From: Eleginops maclovinus
Lineage: Eukaryota > Chordata > Actinopteri > Perciformes > Eleginopidae
Direction: 5' to 3'
Length of the DNA: 64,000 bases
Assembly: GCF_036324505.1 (NCBI RefSeq)
Contig: NC_086362.1
Span: 11,281,043 to 11,345,042 of the forward strand
The translations under genes and the position numbers were made by a program. The notes under the pieces were generated by a model. It did not search any database. It saw only the letters and a program-made list of their open reading frames with translations, and was not told where the DNA came from. This document shows positions 44,162-56,251 of the stretch, piece by piece. Positions within the stretch are counted from its first letter, which is position 1; the number at the start of each line of letters is the position of its first letter.

Positions 44162-44423
44162 TGTTGAGCATGGAGGCGCAGTCTTCCTTCCCTCACGTTA
44201 GTGGAGATTAAGCAAAGAGTCATTCCTTCTCTCTTTAGCCTTCATCCAGGCATATTTATTTTAGGAATATCAACACTGTAGTTTCAACTACATCCCTCGT
44301 GTCTCACGCACGGATCATCACAGGTGATTGAACAGACAGAATTTACGTGCGCCGTGTGGTGACGTCACATATTACGTACCATAATACATGGAGTAAGGGC
44401 GCATCACAAAGTAAAACTTAACA
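44162..44423 (-). repeat. Copia 5' LTR (262 bp)
   Basis: Identical by eye over all 262 bases to 31960-32221. It includes the TGACGTCA palindrome and is followed on the minus strand by the primer-binding site. Confidence 0.94.
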
Positions 44424-45425
44424 GTGAAATTAAAAGGGGGCCATCCTTCTGTCTGTCACTGTGCAAATTACTGGAACCTGATAGGTCATAATAGTTTAAA
44501 ACAGACATTCCTTAAAGAGGTAATGCTATAAAAAACGATCAAATAAGAAAAAGTGTCAATAAATGTAGATTAAAATGTAGAAAAGTGACTAGAAATTTGT
44601 GCAGCTATTATGCAAAGTGCAAGAGTGCCAGTTATAGTCCACCGGAGTTGAGCAGTCTCACCGCCTGTGGAAAGAAGCTCCTCCTCGGTCTCTGTCCTAG
44701 CTTTGAGGCAGCGTATGCATCTGCAGCAGGGTGAAAAGGCCAGTATTTGGGTGGGAGGCGTCTTGCTTGATTTTCCTGGCTCTCGCTATCACCCTCTTGC
44801 TGTATGTGTCCTCCAGGGTGGGGAGGGAGGACGTAATGGTTCGCTCTGCCGAGTGCACCCTGTGCAGTGCAGCTTCCATACCAGGCTGTGATGCAGCCTG
44901 TGAGGATGCACTCGACGGCTGCGGAGTAGAAGAGGTCTTCAGGATGGAGGGGGAGACCTTGAACTTCCTCAGCCGCCGCCTTGATTTGGAGACCAGGTGC
45001 TCTGTATGCAGCGACCATGAGAGGTCCTGGTTGAGGCGCACCCCTTGGTAGGCCTATTTAAAACTGGGGACCATCTCCACAGGTTCTCCACTTATGATGA
45101 GCCCACTGCTCTGCTTCCTCCTGAAATCCACCATTTCCTTAGTGTTGATGACATTTATGGCAAAGGTTGTTGGTCTGACACCACAGTGCCAGGTCTGCCA
45201 CGTGGTTCAGGTAGCCCTGCTCGTTGTTGTCGGTGATAAGACCCAGCATCACGGTGTCATCGGCAAATTTGATGATGGAGGTTGAACTGCTGGAGGCTTT
45301 ACAGTCATGTGTATAGATGTTGTAGAGCAGTAGACTCAGAACGCACCCCTAGGGGGTGCCCGTGTTGAGGGTCAGGTCCTGAAGTTACACCTCCCCCCAC
45401 TCTGACCACCTGAGGCCGGTCACAA
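44424..45425 (-). mobile_element. Rex1/L2-like LINE, 5'-truncated, interrupted by copia
   Basis: Minus-strand frames encode the reverse-transcriptase catalytic box (KFADDTVMLGLITDNNEQGY) and downstream blocks (LNQDLSWSLHTEHL, VECILTGCITAWYGSC, SFFPQAVRLLNSGGL with stop at 44632), with at least one frameshift near 44900-45040. The 3' UTR (44631-44424) continues on the far side of the copia at 31959-31905. The two halves abut as ...ACAGTGAAATTA..., showing that the copia entered an existing LINE copy. Confidence 0.85.
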
Positions 45426-46380
45426 GTGTTAGTCATTACACTAAATGGAGTTCAGCCATCGTTAATGTCATTATTTACACCTGGGATAATTTAATGTAAG
45501 ATCTCCAATGTGGAATAACACGGGTAAAATGAAAATCCCTTGATCAGAAACTCAATAAAATACAAAACACAATAAATAACATTCATTAACAGAAACTCCA
45601 TGTCATTGTTTGAAGTACTTTATTCATGCAGGTCAGTTTCCAAAACAGCAATACAATGCAAATAACTATAATCAAAATTGTGTAAAATCAGCTACTGTTG
45701 CAAATCCATTGTATTGTTTAATTGAGTTCATGTTTTCTGGAGTTCTAAAAATGTAAAACCTCTGTGTTTCAAGTCATTAAATCAAACTGAACTCATTCCA
45801 AGCTAAACTAAAACATGCCTCTCTTATTTGCAATTTCAAAACTTACTGGATTTGAAGTGTTCAACTAGCTGGCAGTGTCTAAGAAAGAAGCTCCCCCCCC
45901 CCCCCCCCCCCCCCCCCCAACACTGGTGATATAGAGCAGATTTACAGCTATCAATAACCAACTAACACTAGTACAAACCTCTGTAGTAAATAGGCCTAAA
46001 CTAGAAATATAGAGTTCAACGTGAGCATGTGCTATCAGTATTTTATTCTCCCGTTGTCCTTAAAGCCCTGGACTTACCTGTAGCCTCTGCAGGTCTCCAG
46101 CAGCCTCTGTGCTCTGTGTTACTCCAAGTGAACAAGTTTCAGTTTGGGCACTGAAGGGGACAGGTTAAGTCATGAATGATGAAAGTTTTAGCATTTCAGA
46201 AAGGTAGAAAGATATTTCTTTAATCAGCGTGACGATTTTATCAAGTTTGTTTTACGTGACATAATAAACTGATTATTATTTGGAGCTGATTATTTTAAGA
46301 ATGAGGAGTCGAATCATTTGAAGCGGTTATAGTGATGGTTGTTTAAGCGCTGGGCATTATTTCGGGCACATGTGGACAAC
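45426..46380. other. Resumed duplicated unit and spacer
   Basis: 45440-45520 (AAATGGAGTTCAGCCATCGT, CACCTGGGATAA) matches 27531-27620, the flank of receptor copy 3. This is the continuation of the duplicated unit after the nested insertion. A poly(C) run lies at 45893-45918. No gene recognised. The 3' end of the RRM gene on the minus strand is expected near the TTTATT at 46398-46403. Confidence 0.5.
45893..45918. repeat. Poly(C) tract
   Basis: About 26 consecutive C residues; the length may be unreliable in assembly. Confidence 0.85.
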
Positions 46381-46969
46381 ATTACTGCACAATTCCGTTT
46401 ATTAAAAACAAGGTTCGACAATGGACAGGTTTATGTGAACGCCTTGCGGAAAATTTTCTTTAAACATAATTCTATTACATTTGTTTTAGCAGTTAGAAAA
46501 TGTTCAGCAACGCCATATGGAGCTTTGTTTTTTTGCGATTGGTAAGCGTAACACAATGGAACAAACGTGCAGATTAGATTTAATACCAAACATGATACAG
46601 TTCAGTTAAATCTACAGATTTACACAAGTATCGCCTAGACTGCTGCTGAAAGTATTCAGCTCTCTAAGGTCACACACAACATCAGAATACTATACTTTTA
46701 ACGTTAAAGTACAAATAAAAAAAACTCCGCCTAAATCATATACGTCAAGCATAAAAAAATGCTACAGCACAGTAAGAAACTAAAACAATCAGGGAGGAGT
46801 AAAGCGAGTAAAAACTGTCCCAAAATACTAAAAACAGACGTGGACGTCGGCAATTCCTTTCCTCCTGTGAACATCGCAGTAGAACGCAACGCGCTCAGCC
46901 ACAGGCGGGAAGAGGATAGTGTCACGAGCATCAGGAGGCGGCGAGCGGCGACGCAGTCGGACGACGATC
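46380..46969 (-). other. 3' UTR terminal exon of the first RRM gene
   Basis: The acceptor TTCTTTTTTCAG precedes GATCGTCGTCCGACTGCGTC at 46969 on the minus strand. The stretch CTGATGCTCGTGACACTAT and the later GCGTTGCGTTC are matched in order in the equivalent exon of the paralogue (56251 downward). It is joined to the coding exon by a donor 16 nt after the stop codon. A poly(A) signal is likely at 46398-46403. Confidence 0.65.
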
Positions 46970-47323
46970 CTGAAAAAAGAGCAGATGAAACAAATGAAGC
47001 GTCTGCAAGTGTTGTCTCAAAGCACGTGGTTCCTTCCGAGTTATCGACGTGGAGTTCTGCTTCTCGAGTCGTTCTCCTCAGAGATCCCAGACTGAGACCT
47101 CTCTCTTTTCCGGATGATGCCACACATTTAAACTGAAACTAGCTGATCAGCAAGTTATGCATTACCAACAAATTGACATGTTGGTGAAAGGCACCTTCTA
47201 CGCATGCTTTCTCAAACCTTGTTTTCCCTACAAGATCTGGAGACAGCCTCTGCCTGTTCAGGGCCGAATTTAAGACAAAAACCAGTCTACCTCAGGCCTA
47301 TTCTCACCTTAACATGCCAGGGC

Positions 47324-48463
47324 TTAATAAGCGTAGCGTGCAGGCGGTGGCGGAGGCAGCCGTTCTGCGTAGGGGTCCCTGGCGCGTGGAATTCCGTATG
47401 CTGGGACCCGGGAAACGGGAGAGAGTCTGGAGCGCTCGTAGGAGTAGCCATTACTGGCGGGGGGCATTGGTGCGCTAGGCGCTCTCCTTAGGGGACTGCG
47501 ATCTCGGGCGTAGTACGAGGACGGAGGAGGTGGGAGGGGGCGACGGTCATACGGGTCGAGCGACGAGGTCATAAGGCGGTCTCGGACGACGGCTGGAGGG
47601 GGAGGGGGAGGAGGGGCGCCACCACGTTGGTCCTCGTATGAGGGGATGCCATACGGACGGGCTCTGTACTTCTCGTAGTAATCTACAACACCATATCTGT
47701 CCCTCTCACCCTCATAGGGGCGCTCGGGATAAACAGCACGTCTAGGGGGAGGGGGTGGCAGAGGAGGAGCGGGGTAACCTGGGGGTAGGTGGCTGAGGCG
47801 CCCTCTCATGTAGCTAGGCGGAGGGGGAGGCTCATGCCTCTCTCCTGGATAACGAGGAGGCCAATAGCCTCCCCTGTCTGGGGGAGGAGGGGGGTAGTCA
47901 TCCCGTTCGTCGTGTCTGGGTCGGCTCTTAGAAATCTGGACATGGATGCGTTTGCCTAAATACGAAGAAAAAAACAATAAAGAAAAAACGATTTGAATAC
48001 CCAGATTTAAAGTGAGACAACAACAGCCTTACTATTTTTTAAATTGTGCATTACCTTGAAATTCAGAATTGTCCAGTCCCTTGATGGCATCCATGGCCTC
48101 ATCAGAGTTGGACATGTGTACAAAAGCAAAATTCTTGACGACAGCACACTCTGAGACTGTGCCGTACTCTTCAAAGAGAGCCCGGAGCTCGTCATCAGCT
48201 CCCTTTTCTACATTAGCCACATGCAGTTTGACAGATCCCTGGTTTTTCCCGTGGCTGGCCTCCACGTTGATCGGTGTGCCGTGAAGCTTGTACAGGTGCA
48301 GATTCTTGATGGCTTTAGTGGCAGCCTTGCGGTCATCCATGTGGATGAAGGCGTAGTTCTTGATGATTGCACATTCTGTGACCGTGCCGTACTGGGTGAA
48401 GAGAGCCTTGATCTCCTCCTGGTCTGCCTCTCGGGGGAGGTTCCCCACAAAAATCTTCACCAT
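47324..48463 (-). CDS. RBM4/RBM14 (lark)-type RNA-binding protein, paralogue 1
   Basis: Coding exons 48463-48055 and 47955-47324 join in phase 1 to give 346 residues. Two RRMs are clear: RRM1 with RNP2 IFVGNL (4-9) and RNP1 NYAFIHM (36-42), RRM2 with LHVANV (80-85) and NFAFVHM (111-117). After [13 protein letters not shown] comes a long proline-, tyrosine- and arginine-rich region with PPPPPP runs, ending [10 protein letters not shown]. The CCHC knuckle of canonical RBM4 is absent. Family members act in nuclear splicing and mRNA control. The stop is followed after 16 nt by a donor (AAG|GTGAGA), so an intron lies in the 3' UTR. The paralogue at 56572-58180 has the same exon lengths (409-nt first coding exon). 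Upstream 5' UTR exons were not resolved. Confidence 0.92.
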
Positions 48464-48469
48464 TGTTAA

Positions 48470-50800
48470 AGAGCTGTCTCAGAGCAAATAAACAAATGGA
48501 AATAGGGAGGAGGGATGAAAAAACATAACATTACATTACATTTTACACCAAGTAGTCATTGTTACACAGTATGCCTTACTCCTTTTCTTTGACACAAGTC
48601 CCAGAGGTAAATTAAGTAGGCCATTGCATTGCAAAATGGATAACCCCCCATTAACCAAGGCAGCAATTCTACATTTACTGGTTATTTGACAGGAGTTATC
48701 GAACTTAATTTAACATGAAACGTTTCTATGAGCTGTGTCGCTATAAAGCTATGCATGGTTTAGGTCTAAACACAACTACTGGTCTTGCTTTAGCAAATTT
48801 GCTAGTGCTAGCTGTGGTTAGCTTTCTAGCCACGCCATTACACAAAGCACCGTTCTCCATATTAACACACAAAGTAAAGGTGACTGCAGACGATAGATTA
48901 TAATATATATTTAGTCTGCTGTTTATATCGAGCAGCTTTTCATTAAGGCTTTATGTTACCTTTTATACCGGGCGACCTCGACAAAGACTTCAAACCCGTT
49001 TCAGGATCTTTCCTCTAATGCTTCCGTTTGGGTTTTGTATTTAGCTTTCTTTCTTCTTTGTTTCGCCATTACTGCCGAATCACCACCACAGCGCCCCCCA
49101 GCGTCCAGGAGGATATGCAAGCCATTGGGGTTTTATGGATTGTGTTTACAAATCATTGTAATTCGTGTATAAGGGAAAAAAATAAAAAAGAGTTTCCAAC
49201 TAATATAGTTCTACTTTGACTACTGTTCTCTGGCTGCTAGCACAACACATGCTACAGTGAAAAAACTGAAATGTTGGCTTTAATTTATTATGTCAATACA
49301 TTTCACATAACTGTATTAGGTAAGTTGAGAGCAATAATAATAAGTTCAACCTTAGATTTGTTCGGGGTATTGCTTTCAACTTACGTAATACAGTTATGTG
49401 AAATCTGTTGAAATAATACATTCAATTCAAGTCAACGTTTTTTCAGTATCCACTTATTTTATCTTTTTAATAACACTGCTACCTTGCTCATGTTGTCCAC
49501 CTGGCTGGGTACTTTTGTTAGTTGTAATTTGTATAATATTTTATGCATGTCTCTTAATTGATATTTTAATATTTTGCCACTTTACTTTTACTGTAACAAT
49601 GTACATGTCCCCTCTGTGGGACTAATGAAGATATTCTGATTGTGATTAACATGGTTTTAAAAGTTATTGAAATATTTGTACACTTTGTCAATATCACGCG
49701 ACAAACACTCGCTGATACAATAAATTAGTACTGGTATTTGAAAAATAAGTCATATTTTCATTTGTATTGTGTTTTTATGTAAGCTTTGAAAGGCTGTGAT
49801 TGCCTAGTATTAATTTTGTATTATGTACATTGCTTACAATTGTTTTATAACTATTTGTTCTCGGTGCTGCCTTGATTTTGATTCAGTTTATTTTATTAAT
49901 AAGGAAATTAATAGTTCTACAGTAAGTATTTAAACTAAATTGGTTTGGTGCCCTTCCAGTAACCTACATCCCAGTCCAAGTTTAGTAATAACTCACCTTG
50001 TGCCTTATTTATATTTACCATAATCATCAATCTTTTACTGCTTATGTTTAGTAAAATGGTGCATAGGAATGCAAGTAAGTACTTCTCAGATTGTGTTGAT
50101 GTGTAATACAGGGTGTAGTTTCCCGATGCTTGGCAGTGTTCGTGCCTGGCAGATACAAAGTAATGACACCAGACTGTACTTACTTTCTGTTTCAAGTTTC
50201 ATCAACGGAAATTCCAGTGCTTAAACGCTACATTCAGGAGCTCATCTATGGATGGTAAATTAGAGAACAACATGCCAAAACAAAGAGAAAAACATATTTA
50301 CAAAGTTAGCAGGAGGTAGAGAGAAGATGTTTAAATGCAATTGTATAGGGCTAATGGGACATTCAGTACAGTCATTTAAAGTACCCATGCAATGATGTAT
50401 TTTATTATAGAATGCTGTTCTAATATTTTTCCAATAAACAGTCGTCATATAATATGCCTTTAAACATTTCGCAACTGCAGAAGTTGACCTGGAAGGTTGC
50501 ATTTTCATTTGATTCTTACTATATTTACTATTCTTACAGAGTAACAGTCTAAAAACTACATTTCAGACCACTTACATGTTAATAAATGTTCTGTTAATTA
50601 GTTAACCGATTCATTTTAACGCTGGAGGTAATGACTTGAAATGGATCATTCACCTGTAGAAATGTACATAGTGTGCTAGTGTGTGAACGTGGAAATGTGT
50701 TGTTAGGCTGAAAAGTTGGCTAAAATGTTAACCTATTTCCCAGCAAAAACGTACATGCTAACCTTACGAGCAGAAATTGAAATAAAACTTTCCCCCTTCA
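48470..50800. other. Intergenic between first RRM gene and tifa
   Basis: The 48900-49100 stretch is the likely promoter and first non-coding exon region of the minus-strand RRM gene, but its splice site was not resolved. The rest is AT-rich with no gene recognised. Confidence 0.4.
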
Positions 50801-51018
50801 TTGCTTTGGAACAATACGTTTTACGAACTTGCACTTGAACGCAGCACTGCTCTGTGTCTTGTGAGAATGACGAAACTCATAAGAGAAGAACAGCTTGCAG
50901 AGACGGGCAGGAGGCTTCCTGTTCTCTCAGCGCCAGCACAGTTAGATTCCTCGGAGTGCCTTAAACTTGATTTGATTGGCATTTTTCTGTTTCTTATCAT
51001 TAAAAAAATCGACATTCA
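50801..51018 (+). other. Candidate 5' UTR exon of tifa
   Basis: A good donor (TTCAG|GTAAGG) ends this block at 51018. The coding exon begins after an acceptor (CTGTCCCACAG) ending near 51275. The 5' boundary is not defined by sequence, and the start at 50801 is only a guess. Confidence 0.35.
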
Positions 51019-51332
51019 GGTAAGGCCGAGACCTAGAACTGTGATTGTAAATGCAAATTAAACTAGTTGACATGGGATGCAACTAACGGTTTAAGTGTTA
51101 TCTTGGATTGTTCGTATGATGTGATTGTTGATTGTTATCGCTTATTGTTTTCTATGAAATCCATAAAATGTCAGACAGAAAGTGAACAAGGTCAGTTTCT
51201 CAAAGTCTGAAAGTGGCCTATGTTTTTTGCAAACCACTTGATCTCGCCTTATATTTCTGTTTTCTGTCCCACAGCCTTTTATCACCCAAAGTTCACAGGT
51301 CAATCCACTTTCTCTTGGTCTGTTCATTATCC

Positions 51333-51923
51333 ATGATGAACGTGTCCCAGCAATTGGAGACAGAGGAGGACCTCCTCCCTTGTCTCCACATCAAGCTGTA
51401 CCACCCTCAGCAGAGTTCTAAGGGCCTTTACGAGCTCATCCCTCTGGGGAAAAGAAGCAAGCACCCAGCAGAGGACCCTTTCAGGCTGGGGCGTGACGGC
51501 CAAGCCTGCACCGTCGCCCTGCTCGACAACCGGGTGTCCCGCAAACAGCTGGCCCTCCAAGCCTACCACACAGCCAAGAGCCCTGGCATGCTGTTCACCA
51601 TCCAGAACCTGAGCCAGAAGGCCCGGCTGTCTGTGAACAGCTCAGCGTTGGACTTCCTTGAAAAAATTGATCTCCCGGACAAAGCCCTGATCCGGTTCGG
51701 AGAGTACGAGATGCTGATCATCCGGGACTCCGGCGAGGCCAAGGCCAGCTTCGAGGTGGAGTTTGAAGTCCTGACAGTGCCTCCATCCAGAGAGACTTGC
51801 GCCTGTGTGCCTAGCATAACCCCCGTCTTGGATACAGGGTCATTTATTACAAACAGTTTGCCAGGGGAACTCAGAATAATTGGCCCTCTTGAGACGGACG
51901 AGACTGCCATATGTTATTCATGA
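51333..51923 (+). CDS. tifa: TIFA, FHA-domain adaptor (TRAF-interacting protein with FHA domain)
   Basis: A single coding exon of 196 residues (195 from the second of two adjacent Met codons, which has the better A at -3). The FHA core is present: FRLGR around residue 54, NRVSRKQ with Ser69 and FTIQNLS with Asn92. Starting at the second Met puts the N-terminal threonine of LETEED exactly at position 9, the site that ALPK1 phosphorylates in mammalian TIFA to trigger FHA-mediated oligomerisation. The C terminus has PLETDE, which fits the TRAF6-binding pattern P-x-E-x-x-acidic, as in mammalian TIFA. All parts needed for ALPK1-TIFA-TRAF6-NF-kB signalling are therefore visible. An ATTAAA lies at about 52107 and AATAAA at about 52592. 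It sits between the two RRM paralogues on the opposite strand. Confidence 0.95.
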   Translation: MMNVSQQLETEEDLLPCLHIKLYHPQQSSKGLYELIPLGKRSKHPAEDPFRLGRDGQACTVALLDNRVSRKQLALQAYHTAKSPGMLFTIQNLSQKARLSVNSSALDFLEKIDLPDKALIRFGEYEMLIIRDSGEAKASFEVEFEVLTVPPSRETCACVPSITPVLDTGSFITNSLPGELRIIGPLETDETAICYS

Positions 51924-54772
51924 GGTAGAGACACAAACTGCTGTGTCATTGATATATTGGCATGCTTGGACTGGATCCCTCTTTGTAATGTGAAACCATA
52001 TTATTATTCTACGCCCTATACCCTCCCCAAAGCTGTGATTTTAATACAATATCTACTTTTAAAATGCCTTCTTATTCCTCTTTGTTCATACTTTCTTTTT
52101 TTGCATATTAAAGTCTGTTTTTGTTAAACGGTGTTATGAAAGATGTCACTACCCTCATACAGCACTGTTACCTGAACACAAAGCGGAGTTAACATATAAC
52201 TGATTAGAAACAGGTTCGTCCAGATTTGCATTTGATAAATTTGGTTTCACATGTCAGTTTGAGATCCTGGGAAAAACTAACATAATGGAAATGTATCCTT
52301 CTTTAGCACAAAGTTCTCGGAACCTTTTGTATTTTCTCTTCACTTTGTTTCACTCAATTGTTAAGAATGTATAATGAAGTTTTCTTTACTTACAGCATGT
52401 CAAACTATACGAAGACATCAAATTATGAGTAATACATCTACATTTCACCAAGAATAGTTCAATTAGATCAGAAATATGTACTTTTTCTCTGCTTAATATT
52501 ATTGTAGAATATAAAATGTAGGATTTGGTTTCCTGGCACATTAAAGTTAAAGCAGTAGTTTAATATTATGCTTTATGTTACTGTAGCTTTCAAATAAATA
52601 CAGTGAATTAAAATGTACACTATTTACATGTCACATAAAGTTATTTTGACATGTACAGCATTTGAGTAAATATAGGCTACTTTCCACCACTAACTTTAGA
52701 GGAGATCTTAACCTTGATGCATGGGTCAAGGTGTATTATTTTTTTTAACTGCATTATAGCAATCAGATAATATTTCCTTCAGCTGGCTAACACCAGCTTG
52801 AGTCATGGACCCTGTTTGGGTTGGGTCGGGAGAGTTTTTTAAAGTCTTACAACAAAGTCAGTTCTGATTGAGAATCCTTATCCTATTTTATTGCATTTAC
52901 AAGCAGTGTTTCTCAGGAATGACAGGTATGCAAAGTGATAAAAAGTAATCTCTGTCTGAGGCATTAGCACCATAACAATGATGACACTGCCCATGATTTC
53001 TGGAAACTGCAATAAACCCAAGAAGGGAGTGTGCAGAGCGGAAACCTCAATCGACCTCAGAAACGAAAAGGGAATAGAAAAAAAGACACTTCTCATTCTT
53101 CAGATGTGGGATGATTCACTTTGACTTTTTTTACTGTCGTCGGCTTGCCACTAGCCCAGGATGTGTTCTGCCTTTCACCCAGTGTCAGTATTTTTGATTT
53201 GTATGATAGTCATTTTTCTCGCTCATGATGTATTATATCAACCATTGCTGAACAAGCACATCTTCAAGTCTGATCAGGAACGGGACATTTCCAAATCTAA
53301 AGTGACAGGTCAAGTGGGATAAAAAAACTAAAGACATTTTCACCACAATGTATTCACATTGAGACTGTTTTTGGAGGGTATGACATCACAGTTCAGTTGA
53401 GGAAAACCTGTGAATTATACCGTCTGTTCATATATCCCACTTTAGGAAAAATTGTTGTTCTACATTGTTTCAAAGAGGCAAGGTTGATTAAATAAAACGA
53501 CTATAATTTCCGACTTGGGAGAAAAGTTTTTATTTACACATGTAAACTTCTCATACTGGAAAGAAAACATGTTAATAAATAACCAGAAAATACATGAATA
53601 TGAAGAAAAGAGTAATAAAAAAGTTGTGTTTAAGGCCATGCAATGGTTTCAAGTGAACATTTCAGGGCATTTGGACAGTGTCACAATTTAAAACCTAGGT
53701 CAAAAGGGCTGGTTAGAGGAGTACTGTATATGGGACAGATTAGCTCTTCGTCAACTTTGAGAGTTCTTGCCTTAATAAGAAAATAGGATTGATTTGAATT
53801 TTCCATCAAACTTGTGTTTTGGTGTCATGAACTGCAGGGGCCAAAGAAGTTCCCAAGCAGGTTTTCCCAAGGACTGGAAAATCCCTACAGCTCACCAACA
53901 TATGGACCGAACTATCCCTGGAGTTTTAAAACCCCCTCCTGGAAAAAACAGACACTTTACTCGAGATCTCAAACTAGACACGTCTTGTTTTCAAATTCAT
54001 AAGGAACTCAGACTGCTTTACCTTTGCCTTCAGGGCTGTGTGATCTCATCTTTTACCAGCTCCAGACGCAAAACTGCTGTCCGACACACAGAGCAGGAAC
54101 AGGCCTACAGACAGACACAAGGTCAGTGATTCATTACCTCATACACAGGGTGATGTAACAACAATGTAAGAAAAAATGTGTTTCGGTGACTTAAAGACTT
54201 TGGTAAGAAGCAAAACTAATTTCTTACAATACAATGTTTTCCAGATTTGACATTCTTTTAAAAAGTCTAACTTATTCTAGTTTATCAAACCTCTTTAAAT
54301 CTTGTTTCAGCCAATTCATCAAGTGCAATGCATTCTACCTTCGCAGAAAAAGCCTACTTAAAAAAGGTACAAGAAAGTACTGCGACATCAGTGTCAGCTT
54401 TACTATACAAAAAATGGAATGCTACATTTGAAATATTTTAAAATTACTTCCTAAAAGGATTTTTTTTTGTTTAAGGACTTGACGGCTTACAGCAGTTACC
54501 AATTGCGTTCAAAAGGGAAATATATAAAATTAAAGAAGTTCATTTACATTTGTTTTAACGTCAATGATCATTATCAAATTATAATAATTACATTTATTAT
54601 ATTATTAATTTTTTTTAATGAATATTTTAAAGAATCTTGTACACCCTATGCGAACTCCACGTACACCCATTTGAGAGACAGTGTCTTACAGCATGAAAAC
54701 ATTGCAGTATAAATGCAAAACCACATTTATTGCATTAGTGGTGTTTTGAAATATAGATGAAACATTACCTAC
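51924..54772. other. tifa 3' UTR and intergenic spacer
   Basis: The first 700 bp contains the likely tifa 3' UTR with poly(A) signals. Beyond that only short frames occur. The one at 53794-54129 has no domain, signal peptide or codon-level support and is not called. Confidence 0.4.
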
Positions 54773-54834
54773 CTTTGCAATGGCTGCTGCTCATCTTCAG
54801 AGGAGGACTTACCCTGAGCTGGCGTCTCCTGCAT
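54773..54834 (-). other. Possible orphan first coding exon
   Basis: On the minus strand ATG (54834) begins MQETPAQGKSSSEDEQQPLQ, ending at a donor AAAG|GTAGGT at 54773. The charged, serine-rich start and the donor make it look like a real first exon, but no following exon was recognised between here and 51.9 kb. It could be chance. Confidence 0.28.
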
Positions 54835-55544
54835 AGTCTAACAACCTACAAAGAGCAAAAATACTAAGAATACCAAGACTGCATGCAAATTGTAGCACAT
54901 ACAAATACAAGGTCATTCATGTTGAGGAGCATGTAGTGGGAACTAAATGACAAATGAAGAATGAGTAATTGTGCCATCGCAAAATTAATTATAGGTCTAT
55001 TTATAGGAAAACCACCAATTAGCTTAGCAGATGGTAGGCAAAGGAAATTGTCATGATGTGTAAAAGCAGGGGGACGCAGTCTGAGAACATTGGGTGTCGC
55101 CGCCTTTTAATCCATCCAGGGTTTGTCGACAGCCACATTTCCTTAGCTGTAATAAATTAAAGGGTATTAAGGGGAAAATGTACTTTTTGCTGAGTTTGCA
55201 CATGTATTTTTCAGTGACAACGACTAAAGAAGGTATCAATTGACTTTGACAATGTCAGGGAACAGCGGCACAAAGAAATGTTGATCAAGCAGACAGTAAT
55301 CCACTCATGATTTCAATTGAAAGCATACCGAGTGCTTCAATAACAAACGCTGACTGTTTCATCCCTTTTGATGTGTTTGAACAGGGCTGACCAAACACTA
55401 CCTACCATGTGTTAAGCCCGTAACTCAAGGGTGTGAAGCTGAAGCGTGTTAGGAGTTTAACGCCTGGGTATTACTTAGAATTCCTGCCGAGCCATTAGAC
55501 TTGAAAGCCTACCGCACAAGGAATAATTTGACAGTTAGAACGTA
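54835..55544. other. Spacer, nothing recognised
   Basis: No gene, repeat or RNA structure was recognised. The region lies downstream of the 3' end of the second RRM gene. Confidence 0.35.
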
Positions 55545-56251
55545 GTTTTTGGTTTAACTTGTTTATTAAAAAGCGATCAAATAAAAAGCAACTTGTAAAG
55601 TAAATCAAATCATACATAATGGTTGTCTAGAATCTATTTTCGCAAGAAAATTTAACACAAAAAAGAACAAAACCACCATGGAACTTTTGATTCGTCATGC
55701 TAACATTTGCCGCAAATCTGAAAGATTACCGTACAACCTGCCACACCAAGTATAAGGATTAAAAAGCAACTCTACACTGATCTTGTATTCTTATTTGATG
55801 AATATTTTGTAAATAAGCAACAACCTTAGTCTGAGAGCAATGGTATTGATCTCAAAGACTATGTATATTACATTTAAAAGGTCTTCCCTTGTTATAAAAA
55901 AAAGATCTCACAGTTGTTCATATCCATTTAGAAAAACTGAACAGCAGAGGACTTTTGGCATTAACAGTACTCCGTCACACTGAAATAGACTAGGCACATA
56001 GGCCAGCATCCTATTCTGAAAACATTTGAGGGATCTAAACAGTAAAACAAGCAGAGGAAAAGAAAAGGCATCAACAGCTCAGAAGATTATGTGAACTGTA
56101 GACATGGAATCAAATGATTTTAAGTACGGGGCTGTCTGCAAAACAGTATCTTCCAGTACGGCTCAGGCGAACGCAACGCAATCCGCCAAAGACGAGGGGG
56201 GTGTATAGCGCCACGTGCATCAGCAGACGACGACGACGGTCTTGCAATATT
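55545..56251 (-). other. 3' UTR terminal exon of the second RRM gene
   Basis: The acceptor CCCAGGTTTAG precedes AATATTGCAAGACCGTCGTC at 56251 on the minus strand. It shares CTGATGC(A/T)CGTG and GCGTTGCGTTC, in order, with the terminal exon of paralogue 1. The poly(A) signal AATAAA is at 55562-55567 (plus-strand TTTATT). Confidence 0.68.

Larger units (their letters stand above)
31960..44423 (-). mobile_element. Ty1/copia-type LTR retrotransposon with three nested insertions
   Basis: The element is bounded by two 262-bp direct repeats (31960-32221 and 44162-44423) and reads on the minus strand. Order from 5' to 3': LTR, tRNA-iMet-type primer-binding site, gag with CCHC knuckle, protease, integrase, reverse transcriptase, RNase H, polypurine tract, LTR. 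Integrase before reverse transcriptase defines the copia order. Nested inside are a solo LTR (43020-43765), an hAT-like element (38187-39274) and an L1-type LINE (32289-38039). The element sits inside an older LINE. The flanks fit a 5-bp CAGTG target duplication in which one CA, shared with the LTR end, has collapsed. Coding frames carry stops and frameshifts, so it is defective as read. Confidence 0.93.

Noticed and set aside
46759..47136. 125-codon plus-strand frame
   Set aside because: It overlaps the conserved 3' UTR exon of the minus-strand RRM gene; the conservation with 56251 is at nucleotide level and not in this frame.
53794..54129. 111-codon plus-strand frame
   Set aside because: No recognisable motif, no promoter or splice support, and no resemblance to neighbouring genes.
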